Assembly: GCA_965246935.1 (NCBI GenBank)
Contig: CBDFGC010000003.1
Span: 124,001 to 188,000 of the forward strand
Reading direction: 5' to 3'
From: JAZKFT01 sp965246935
GTDB taxonomy: Bacteria; Bacteroidota; Bacteroidia; Chitinophagales; Chitinophagaceae
DNA length: 64,000 bases
Shown: positions 34,262 through 41,566 of the stretch, in pieces
Numbering within the stretch: position 1 is the first letter of the stretch
Layout of the letters: every line of letters starts with the position of its first letter
Translations under genes and position numbers: made by a program
The notes under the pieces: model-generated
The model's input: only the letters and a program-made list of their open reading frames with translations
The model's database searches: none
What the model was told of the DNA's origin: nothing

Positions 34262-34870
34262 ATGCCACTATTAGCCATTGTTCGCCACGGGCAATCTGTC
34301 TTCAATCTTGAGAACCGTTTTACCGGTGTACTGGATATTGCCCTTACAGACCACGGCCGGGAAGAAGCGAAGCTGGCAGGTAAAAAATTATTGCCTTACC
34401 ATTTTCAGTTTGCGTTTGTAAGTACCCTGCAACGGGCCAGAGAAACCTTTGACCTGATGCAGGAAGTAATGAATGAAAAATACATAGCTGTTCAATACAG
34501 TGAAACGCTGATAGAACGTAGCTACGGCGATTTGCAAGGGCTGAACAAAGGCGATATTGCAGAGAAATACGGCGCTGAAAAACTAAACACCTGGCGTAGA
34601 AGTTTTAGGGAATTACCGCCCGGCGGTGAGAGCCTGGAACAATGCCAGCAGCGGGTGATGCAATACTATCATGCCCATATTGAACCAGTGCTGCTGCAAG
34701 GTAATAATGTGCTGATCGTAGCGCATGGTAATAGCCTGAGGTCCTTACTAATGAAGCTGGAAAATATTAGTGAAGAAGCAATCGCTCATATTGAATTGCT
34801 TACCGGTACGCCACGGTTATACACGATGGATGCGCAACTGCGTATTCAGAAAGCAGAGAACCTGCAGTAA
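34262..34870 (+). CDS. gpmA: 2,3-bisphosphoglycerate-dependent phosphoglycerate mutase
   Basis: A 202-residue histidine phosphatase-superfamily enzyme, most like cofactor-dependent phosphoglycerate mutase. The phosphorylated His is in LAIVRHGQSVFNLENRFTGV. VSTLQRARETFDLMQ, IERSYGDLQGLNKGDIAEKY with the EK-Y pattern, and ELPPGGESLEQCQQRV are all gpmA-like, and the second catalytic His is in VLIVAHGNSLRSLLMKLENI. It is shorter than E. coli GpmA (250) but within the range of Bacteroidota enzymes. With gpmI at 2110-3636 the organism holds both non-homologous mutases. A different phosphatase role cannot be excluded. Confidence 0.88.
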   Translation: MPLLAIVRHGQSVFNLENRFTGVLDIALTDHGREEAKLAGKKLLPYHFQFAFVSTLQRARETFDLMQEVMNEKYIAVQYSETLIERSYGDLQGLNKGDIAEKYGAEKLNTWRRSFRELPPGGESLEQCQQRVMQYYHAHIEPVLLQGNNVLIVAHGNSLRSLLMKLENISEEAIAHIELLTGTPRLYTMDAQLRIQKAENLQ

Positions 34871-34971
34871 TGATTATACCATATCCAAACAGGCAATACA
34901 TAATTGGCAATAAGCAAATCAGGTTTGGACATCTGAAATGAAGTCCACAACCCAATTGAATCTGGTATTAT

Positions 34972-35394
34972 TTATACCCCCCAGGCAGTAACAACAAAAC
35001 GCCTGCTACCGCCACGGTTACGATGTTCGCATAAATAAATGCCTTGCCAGGTACCCAATGCCAGCCTGCCATTGCTAATGGGTATGCTTACGGAGCTGCC
35101 TAATATGGCCGACTTGATATGTGCCGGCATATCATCCGGGCCTTCGCTGTTGTGTACATAATCCGGATCGTTCTCTGGTACGGCTTTGTCGAAGTAGGTA
35201 CTGAAATCTTTACGTACCGTAGGGTCGGCATTTTCGTTGATGGTAAGGGATGCAGATGTATGCTGAATGAACAGGTGGCATATTCCTGCTTTGATGATCT
35301 TTATCTCCGGTAGGTGCTGCAAAACTTCCTGCGTAATGAGGTGATAGCCCCGCCGTTTTTCCGGCAGTGAAAAATGATGCTGAAAAATGTTCAT
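34972..35394 (-). CDS. yjbQ: YjbQ family protein (UPF0047)
   Basis: A 140-residue protein of the YjbQ/UPF0047 family, annotated as secondary thiamine-phosphate synthase. KAGICHLFIQHTSASLTINE followed by NADPTVRKDFSTYFDKAVPE holds the conserved His and the metal-binding Asp, and EGPDDMPAHIKSAILGSSVS and GTWQGIYLCEHRNRGGSRRF (HRxxGGxRR) complete the family motif. The phosphate-synthase assignment rests on gene-complementation literature for the family; physiological role is uncertain. Confidence 0.93.
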   Translation of the reverse strand: MNIFQHHFSLPEKRRGYHLITQEVLQHLPEIKIIKAGICHLFIQHTSASLTINENADPTVRKDFSTYFDKAVPENDPDYVHNSEGPDDMPAHIKSAILGSSVSIPISNGRLALGTWQGIYLCEHRNRGGSRRFVVTAWGV

Positions 35395-35477
35395 ATTTTT
35401 TTATACAAGTTTTACCAGGCGGTACATTTCAAAGTAACGGTCTGTCCGCCGCGGCGGAGCCGACCGGTATGTGAAAA

Positions 35478-36398
35478 TTACCTAATGGTATCTCTTGCCA
35501 AACTGTATGTACTAAAAACACCATAGCCATTTTTTACATTGCCATAAACCAGTACCGGTTCGGCAAACGGGTTGTCCTCTGAGTCCTGGTAGGCATCGTA
35601 GCTTTTGCGGTATTTGTAATGGTCGGCAGTAATATTATTTAATTCCACCACGGCCCTGTAAACCCGGTTATTGGTTGTGTTTACCAGCGGGTTTAACTCT
35701 TCGTGATTGATGAATACCAGGATTTCTTTCAGGCCGCCATTGAAGTTTTTATCCTGCATCAGAAATTCCTGATCAATGCAATAATCAAAATCAGTTGGGT
35801 CACTATTATTCCTTCTGTCAATATCCTTATCGGATGAGTGGAGGCAATAAATACCATTATAATTAACTGTATTTCCGTTGATATAGGAAGGCCGTCTGAA
35901 TTTAAATAAATAATAATTTGTAGTAGCTGCACTGTCCCTGAAAATAATTTTTACTTCATCCAGCATGTTTCCATTATTATCTGTTTTGGCATTCATCCGC
36001 CGGGTAATGCTTTGAATGACGATGTTAGCAGGTGCAACGGTTTCCGCCTCTGCCGTTGTAAAATTCGGTACGGTTACTTTTACCCGGTAATTATTCCCCG
36101 TTTGTGCAATAGTATTATTCTTAACCCGGTAGGCATCGGTGCCGGCATTGTACACCAATGTATCCTTCAGCACACCGTTTTCGAACAGTTGTACCAGGGC
36201 ATTGGTAACCTTGTAACTATCAGGGGTGGTAAGGTCAAGGATGCCTGCGGTTTTGCCCACTGAAACCCTGAAAGCACTGTTCATGCTGGTAATACCGTTT
36301 ACCACAAGCCGTGTTGGCTGTGGCGGCACTTTTACGGTAATGTCTTTTTCGCAGGCAGCCAGTAGTAATATGAAGGATAAAACAAATCTGTTTTTCAT
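35478..36398 (-). CDS. DUF4249 lipoprotein, partner of a TonB receptor
   Basis: A 306-residue outer-membrane lipoprotein of the DUF4249 family. The signal MKNRFVLSFILLLAACEKDI ends at a lipobox Cys. The body is beta-rich: PPQPTRLVVNGITSMNSAFR, NNYRVKVTVPNFTTAEAETV and GGLKEILVFINHEELNPLVN, followed by the closing NITADHYKYRKSYDAYQDSE and DNPFAEPVLVYGNVKNGYGV typical of DUF4249. It starts nine bases after the TonB receptor stop, as is usual for this pair, so it is probably a surface substrate-binding partner. The substrate is unknown. Confidence 0.92.
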   Translation of the reverse strand: MKNRFVLSFILLLAACEKDITVKVPPQPTRLVVNGITSMNSAFRVSVGKTAGILDLTTPDSYKVTNALVQLFENGVLKDTLVYNAGTDAYRVKNNTIAQTGNNYRVKVTVPNFTTAEAETVAPANIVIQSITRRMNAKTDNNGNMLDEVKIIFRDSAATTNYYLFKFRRPSYINGNTVNYNGIYCLHSSDKDIDRRNNSDPTDFDYCIDQEFLMQDKNFNGGLKEILVFINHEELNPLVNTTNNRVYRAVVELNNITADHYKYRKSYDAYQDSEDNPFAEPVLVYGNVKNGYGVFSTYSLARDTIR

Positions 36399-36407
36399 AA
36401 TCGGTCA

Positions 36408-38717
36408 TTAAAATTGAAACTGGTAACTGAAAGAGGGAAGGAAGGGGAACAGCGAAACCTGCTTAAAAACGGGTTTATAGGGCGGTGTGTCTTCGCTGCC
36501 GAGATATACATAAAAAGGGTTATGGCGGTTATACACATTGTAGATGCTGAATATCCAGTTACGGGTATGGTGCTTTTTCACTTTGGTAAAAGTAATGGCC
36601 ACATCTAACCGATGATAAGGCGCCATCCGGAAACCATTCCTTTTCTGATATACCTGGATTTCATTTCCGTTGTTATCAATGTATTTTTCTACCGGCAGCG
36701 TTATTGCCTGGCCGGTACCAAATACCCAGTCAGCACTCAGTTCTATTCTGTTACTCAGCTTATGTACAATGGCAGCTTTCAGATCATGCCGACGGTCGTA
36801 CCGGTAAGGGAAAACGTTTCCAAAATTCAGATTGGCAAACTGCCGTTTTGCCCAGCTTAAGGTGTAGCCAATCAACCCGGTTGTTTTACCCCGCTTGCGT
36901 TGCACAAAGGCCTCGGCGCCATAGCTCCATGCTTCGCCCGCTTCTACTTTATCTTCCCAATTGCCACTTGCATCCAGGTAGCTGGCGCCTTCGGCATATT
37001 CAATTACGTTATTCATTTTTTTATAATACCCTTCCACGCTTACTTCATAACTGTTTTTGTAATTATACGCCACGCCGGTAGCCCATTGCTGTGCTTGTTG
37101 TGCCGGTACTCTGTCTGTTACCGGTACCCATAGATCGGTAGGCAGGCCAATGCCACTATTAGTAAGTAAATGAATATATTGATTCATTTGTGTGTACGAT
37201 GCTTTTACACTTACGCCGGGGTTGAGCAGGTACCGCAACGATACCCGTGGCTGCAACGAAGTAAAGGTTTTACCTCTTATCGAAAAGGTAGTAAAGTGCA
37301 GGCCAACATTCGATTTTAGTTTTGATGTGAGCCGGATATCATCTTCAATATACGTATCGGTTTCTTTGGCTTTAATAAAATTGTATTTGATTAACGTATC
37401 TGTTGCTGTACTGCCGGGATACGATTCTTTTGCCTGTATAGCACCGGGCTTGTAATTGTGAAACGTAATGCCGGTACCGATTTTTATGAAATGGTTCGGA
37501 TTAGGTAAAAAGTCCATATCATAATGAGCGCTCACATCTTCGATACCGGAAAAGTATCGTAGTTTATAATAGTCATTACTATTCGTCTGCGATTTTTCTT
37601 CATCATTTACATCAAAATTATAGCGGCTGTAATGGGTCGTTAGATTACCGAACAATTTATTACTAAACAGGTGATTCCAACGGGCAACGGCTGTGGCATT
37701 GCCCCATGTAAGCCCGGCTGTTGTTTTATAGTCATCATGTTTTTCTTTTGCATAAAACCGGTCGTTTCCAAAATAACCGCTGATGTATAAATGATCTTTA
37801 TTTGTCATTTTTACATTGGCTTTTGCATTCAGGTCGTAAAAATAATAGCCGGCATTTACCCCATCTGTTGAGGCTTTTATAAGGGGCTGCGCCAATATAT
37901 CAATATAGGTACGGCGACCGCTCACCATAAATGAAGATTCTTTCCCTTTTTTAAAAGGCCCTTCCAGCGTAAACCTCGATGCAATAAGGCCAATGCCGCC
38001 TTCGCCATGTAATTCTTTATTATTCCCTTCTTTCATTTGTATATCCAGCACAGAGGATAAGCGGCCGCCGTAACGGGCCGGGAAACCACCTTTTACCAAT
38101 TCCACACTTTTTACGGCGTCAGCATTAAACACACTGAAAAACCCGAACAGGTGCGATACATTGTACACCGGTACGCCATCTAACAAAATCAGGTTCTGAT
38201 CAGGCCCGCCGCCCCGCACATAAATGCCGGATTGGCCTTCGTTGCCCGCCTGCACGCCAGGCAATAACTGAATGGCTTTGATAATATCGGTTTCTCCTAA
38301 AAACCGTGGCAGGCTTTTGATGGTTTCAATGGGCAGGTCGATGGTGCTCATTTGTGTACGCTGCTGGATACCCGGCTTTTTGGATGTGGTTACTACTACC
38401 TCTTCCAGTGCTGTTACCGGTTCCAGGGTTACATCCAGCACCACATCTTTATCCAGCAAAAACCGTTTTTCAAAAGGTTGAAAACCAACATAGGTAATCA
38501 GCAAGGACACACTGTCGGCAGGCAGGGTAATAGAATAAAAACCAAAATTGTTGCTGGTGGTACCGCCGCTTTTATCCGCTACATAAACAGAGGCGCCACG
38601 TAAGCGCTCTCCCGTTTTTTTATCGGAAATGTAGCCGCTAATGGTATGCTTTTGGGCAAGGGATGGCAGACAGATAGACAAGAGGAAAACGACCGGCGTA
38701 AAAAGCCGCTTGCGCAT
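36408..38717 (-). CDS. TonB-dependent outer-membrane receptor
   Basis: A 769-residue receptor. Signal peptide MRKRLFTPVVFLLSICLPSL then AQ; carboxypeptidase-regulatory-like domain at residues 24-100 (TISGYISDKKTGERLRGASV then the LLITYVGFQPFEKRF strand); plug at about 115-235 (IKAIQLLPGVQAGNEGQSGI then YVRGGGPDQNLILLDGVPVY, VKSVELVKGGFPARYGGRLS) and a 22-strand-type barrel ending FKQVSLFPFLPSFSYQFQF with a terminal Phe. Unlike SusC it lacks a following SusD gene; instead it pairs with DUF4249, nine bases downstream. Ligand cannot be deduced. Confidence 0.95.
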   Translation of the reverse strand: MRKRLFTPVVFLLSICLPSLAQKHTISGYISDKKTGERLRGASVYVADKSGGTTSNNFGFYSITLPADSVSLLITYVGFQPFEKRFLLDKDVVLDVTLEPVTALEEVVVTTSKKPGIQQRTQMSTIDLPIETIKSLPRFLGETDIIKAIQLLPGVQAGNEGQSGIYVRGGGPDQNLILLDGVPVYNVSHLFGFFSVFNADAVKSVELVKGGFPARYGGRLSSVLDIQMKEGNNKELHGEGGIGLIASRFTLEGPFKKGKESSFMVSGRRTYIDILAQPLIKASTDGVNAGYYFYDLNAKANVKMTNKDHLYISGYFGNDRFYAKEKHDDYKTTAGLTWGNATAVARWNHLFSNKLFGNLTTHYSRYNFDVNDEEKSQTNSNDYYKLRYFSGIEDVSAHYDMDFLPNPNHFIKIGTGITFHNYKPGAIQAKESYPGSTATDTLIKYNFIKAKETDTYIEDDIRLTSKLKSNVGLHFTTFSIRGKTFTSLQPRVSLRYLLNPGVSVKASYTQMNQYIHLLTNSGIGLPTDLWVPVTDRVPAQQAQQWATGVAYNYKNSYEVSVEGYYKKMNNVIEYAEGASYLDASGNWEDKVEAGEAWSYGAEAFVQRKRGKTTGLIGYTLSWAKRQFANLNFGNVFPYRYDRRHDLKAAIVHKLSNRIELSADWVFGTGQAITLPVEKYIDNNGNEIQVYQKRNGFRMAPYHRLDVAITFTKVKKHHTRNWIFSIYNVYNRHNPFYVYLGSEDTPPYKPVFKQVSLFPFLPSFSYQFQF

Positions 38718-38798
38718 AGGTTTATTTTTAGTGACTGTTATTCACAGACATTTTAAAAATGAACATGCTGCTTTTGGAAATAATGAAAATGGATTGGT

Positions 38799-38915
38799 CC
38801 CAGGGTTAAAACCCTGCGCTACAATATGGATCGTGCCTACGGCACTACACAGAATCACCTCACTTAAAGCCTCGTAGAGGCGACCCATTTTGTAGCCAGG
38901 GATTTCAATCCCTGG
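38799..38915. repeat. REP-doublet element, family A copy 2 (downstream flank of the transposase)
   Basis: Arms CCCAGGGTTAAAACCCTGCG plus CTAC at 38799-38822 and GTAGCCAGGGATTTCAATCC plus CTGG at 38892-38915. In between, in reverse orientation to copy 1, are the GATCGTGCCTACGGCACTAC and GCCTCGTAGAGGCGACCCAT segments. It ends four bases from the transposase stop codon. Confidence 0.85.
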
Positions 38916-38918
38916 AAC

Positions 38919-39380
38919 TCAAATCAATTCTTCAAAAATAAAACGCTCTTCAAAAGAAACGTGGAACTCATTCAGCAATTCCATGTATTCATCGATAAAC
39001 GTTTGCGTTTTATGATGTTCTTCCTGATTTGCCACGTACTGATATATTTCATCAATATCCCGATGCCTGTACGAAAATACGCCATACCCATCCTGCCATT
39101 CAAACCGGTTACCTGTTAATGCATGGTCGTTGATATATTTTGACGACTTTCCTTTTACGCCTTTCATTAGTTCTGAAACGGATACTTTAGGCTTCAACCC
39201 TAAAAAGCAATGTATATGGTCTTCTATACCATTTACAATGATTGTTTTGCAGTCTGTTTCATTTATCAAATTTCCAATTACAGCCAGTAACTCAGGCCGC
39301 CAGCTTTTATCAATTACCGCCTCCCTGTATTTCACCGCAAATACCATTTGCAGGTAAATCTGATGATAGGTATTTGCCAT
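38919..39380 (-). CDS. IS200/IS605-type TnpA, REP-associated tyrosine transposase (RAYT)
   Basis: A 153-residue HUH single-strand transposase. I use the ATG complementary to 39378-39380 (MANTYHQIYLQMVFAVKYRE), the normal family start. The HUH motif is GIEDHIHCFLGLKPKVSVSE, with the metal-binding HxH, and the nucleophile Tyr is in DEIYQYVANQEEHHKTQTF. Length and motif spacing fit TnpA of IS200 or its domesticated RAYT relatives. It carries no TnpB. It is flanked on both sides by family A repeats (copies 2 and 3) and further copies are scattered over the window, the defining context of a RAYT with its REPs. Confidence 0.9.
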   Translation of the reverse strand: MANTYHQIYLQMVFAVKYREAVIDKSWRPELLAVIGNLINETDCKTIIVNGIEDHIHCFLGLKPKVSVSELMKGVKGKSSKYINDHALTGNRFEWQDGYGVFSYRHRDIDEIYQYVANQEEHHKTQTFIDEYMELLNEFHVSFEERFIFEELI

Positions 39381-39460
39381 TAAGGTATTTGATTTTTCAA
39401 TGGGTTGAAACCTGGTGCAAATCAAAACAACAGATTAAATTTTGTTACAATTCATTAATA

Positions 39461-39555
39461 CAACGGACTGAAGTCCGTTGCTACAAAATGGGTCGCCTCT
39501 ACGAGGCTTTGAGTGTAAAATACAGGTATGGTGTGAAAAAGCAACTTGAAGTGCC
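39461..39555. repeat. REP-doublet element, family A copy 3 (upstream flank of the transposase)
   Basis: Begins with the hairpin CAACGGACTGAAGTCCGTTG at 39461-39480, then CTACAAAATGGGTCGCCTCT ACGAGGCTTTGAGT, and the GCAACTTGAAGTGCCGTAGG segment leading directly into the 45-bp tandem array. Same architecture as copies 4 and 5. Confidence 0.85.
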
Positions 39556-39705
39556 GTAGGCACGATCCATATTGTAGCGCAGGGTTTTAACCCTGGGATT
39601 GTAGGCACGATCCATATTGTAGCGCAGGGTTTTAACCCTGGGATTGTAGGCACGATCCATATTGTAGCGCAGGGTTTTAACCCTGGGATTGTAGGCACGA
39701 TCCAT
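39556..39705. repeat. Tandem array of a 45-bp unit (three copies and a partial)
   Basis: Units start at 39556, 39601 and 39646 and are identical by eye; a fourth begins at 39691 and diverges at 39706. Each unit holds GTAGGCACGATCCATATTGT followed by AGCGCAGGGTTTTAACCCTG and GGATT, i.e. the right half of the family A element with its hairpin. Three identical hairpins 45 bp apart result. Confidence 0.95.
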
Positions 39706-39739
39706 TTTGCAATACCGGGGTTCACGCAAATGTATTAAT

Positions 39740-41344
39740 TCAAATCGTCAACTTAAACTTCGGCGCCCTTCTGTTCCTGCTTGCCTGTTCGTAGGCATAC
39801 GCAATGGTAATCAGGCCTGGCTCATCATACGCTTTGCCGATAAATGAAATGCCGATAGGTAGTTCATCCAAAAAACCCATGGGTACAGTAACCGACGGAT
39901 AACCCGCTACGGCAGCCGGGCCATACGCACCGTAGCCCGTCCAGAAATCACCGTTCAACGGATCAATGCACCAGGCACTGCCGGTGGCAGGGCCGCAAAT
40001 AGCATCGAGGTTATTTTTTTCTAATAGCTCACTGATAAATTTCCGCATGCCGGTCGATTTAGCCAGAGCATCAATATATTCTTTACTATTCAGATCGCCT
40101 TTTGCATTGCTGCTATCCAGGGTTTCCTGTTTAAAATAAGGCATGGCATGGGCTTCGTTCTGCTTGTTGAAATTGATAACGTCCTGCAGGTTTTTCATTT
40201 TGCTGTTTGCCGTGCTCAGGTATTTATTTACGCCGTCTTTAAACTCATATTCCAATACCTTGTATTCATCGCTGCCTACCTTTTGATTGGCATCCATAAA
40301 CTCCACTTCTATTATTTCGGCACCGGCTTTCTTTAATTGATCGATTGCTTTTACCAGTAATACATCAATGCCCTCGTGCCGCTTCAGGAATGTTTTTTCT
40401 ACCCCAATCCGTTTTCCTTTCAGGCCGGCCGCATCCAGAAATTTGGTGTAATCTGGCATTACTTTGCCGCTGCTCTCTGCGGTTACGGCATCATTCGAAT
40501 CGGCGCCTGCTAACACACTCAATAAAATAGCCGCATCTTTCACCGTGCGACCAAAAGGACCGGCTGTATCCTGCGTTTTAGAGATGGGAATAATACCGGC
40601 CCGGCTGAGTAAACCAACCGTTGGCTTAATACCTACAATTCCGTTCATGCTGGCCGGGCAGGCAATGCTGCCATCCGTTTCCGTACCTACGGCCACGGCA
40701 CATAAATTGGCAGCAACGGCTACGGCAGAACCGGAACTTGAGCCGCAGGGGCTGCGATCCAGCACATACGGATTTTTGGTTTGACCGCCACGGCTGCTCC
40801 ACCCGCTTACGCTACGGGTACTGCGAAAATTGGCCCATTCACTCAGGTTGGTTTTTCCTAATAGTACAGCACCTGCTGCCCGCAATTGTTTTACAATAAA
40901 AGCATCCTGTTTGGCATAATTTCCTTCCAGCGCTAATGCACCAGCGGTGGTTTGCATTTTATCAGCCGTATCAATATTATCTTTTATCAGCAAGGGTATG
41001 CCATGCATCGGGCCACGAATTTTACCCGCCTTCCTTTCCTCGTCCATAGCTTTAGCGATGTTCAGTGCATCAGGATTTAATTCAATGACAGAGCGCAGGA
41101 TGGGGCCATGCCTGTCGATATTTGAAATTTCATCCAGGTACATTTGAGTAATGTTTTCTGAGGTCCAGCTACCGCTTTGCATTTTGCTTTGCAGTTCATC
41201 AATGGTTATTTCAAGTAGCGGAAAAGGTGCTGTCTTTTTGATGTCGTTTGATTTATGGTGATTGGTATGACAACTGAGCATGGGCAGCCATGCAAAGGAC
41301 AGCCCGGCTAATGAGGTATTTTTTACAAAATTCCGGCGGTGCAT
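39740..41344 (-). CDS. Exported amidase-signature hydrolase
   Basis: A 534-residue amidase-signature (GatA-like) enzyme that hydrolyses C-N bonds. The leader MHRRNFVKNTSLAGLSFAWL followed by PMLSC looks like a Tat-type signal with a possible lipobox, so it acts outside the cytoplasm. The Ser-cisSer-Lys triad is visible: Lys in GIPLLIKDNIDTADKMQTTA, cis-Ser in RSPCGSSSGSAVAVAANLCA, and Ser in VGTETDGSIACPASMNGIVG. LSEWANFRSTRSVSGWSSRG and GTGSAWCIDPLNGDF are family-like. The substrate is unknown; export rules out the GatCAB tRNA role. Confidence 0.92.
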   Translation of the reverse strand: MHRRNFVKNTSLAGLSFAWLPMLSCHTNHHKSNDIKKTAPFPLLEITIDELQSKMQSGSWTSENITQMYLDEISNIDRHGPILRSVIELNPDALNIAKAMDEERKAGKIRGPMHGIPLLIKDNIDTADKMQTTAGALALEGNYAKQDAFIVKQLRAAGAVLLGKTNLSEWANFRSTRSVSGWSSRGGQTKNPYVLDRSPCGSSSGSAVAVAANLCAVAVGTETDGSIACPASMNGIVGIKPTVGLLSRAGIIPISKTQDTAGPFGRTVKDAAILLSVLAGADSNDAVTAESSGKVMPDYTKFLDAAGLKGKRIGVEKTFLKRHEGIDVLLVKAIDQLKKAGAEIIEVEFMDANQKVGSDEYKVLEYEFKDGVNKYLSTANSKMKNLQDVINFNKQNEAHAMPYFKQETLDSSNAKGDLNSKEYIDALAKSTGMRKFISELLEKNNLDAICGPATGSAWCIDPLNGDFWTGYGAYGPAAVAGYPSVTVPMGFLDELPIGISFIGKAYDEPGLITIAYAYEQASRNRRAPKFKLTI

Positions 41345-41396
41345 GGTTGCAGTTGGTTTAACAATGATTGAACAGGTTCGTCGTTATCATCAGTAC

Positions 41397-41481
41397 ACTG
41401 TCAACTAAACTATTTGAGCTTCTAAATTCCGGTTTGTGAGGACACAAACCAGTGCCGTTTTGAAATTATTTAGCTGGCAGT
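41397..41481. repeat. 85-bp palindromic element, copy 2
   Basis: Ends ACTGTCAACTAAA and TTTAGCTGGCAGT; internal hairpin CCGGTTTGTGAGGACACAAACC. It matches the plan and much of the sequence of the element at 16252-16337. It lies in the spacer between the amidase start and the protease stop. Confidence 0.75.
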
Positions 41482-41566
41482 GTAATCAGTTTACTGATTC
41501 TTTTATTTATAAAAAGCAGAACAGCCCCTGCAAAGAGGCTATTTGCAAAATGAAATGATTTTACTT

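Noticed and set aside
38919..39425. Longer start for the transposase at 39425
   Set aside because: The extra 15 residues (MICTRFQPIEKSNTL) are not part of the family, whose conserved start is MANTYHQIYLQ.
39556..39705. Possible CRISPR array
   Set aside because: The 45-bp units are contiguous with no variable spacers and each contains a REP hairpin, so it is a tandem repeat, not a CRISPR.
39435..39729. Two 76-96 codon minus-strand frames with repeated protein text (IVPTIPGLKPCATIW, DRAYNPRVKTLRYNM)
   Set aside because: They translate the 45-bp tandem DNA repeat in two frames; not a repeat protein.
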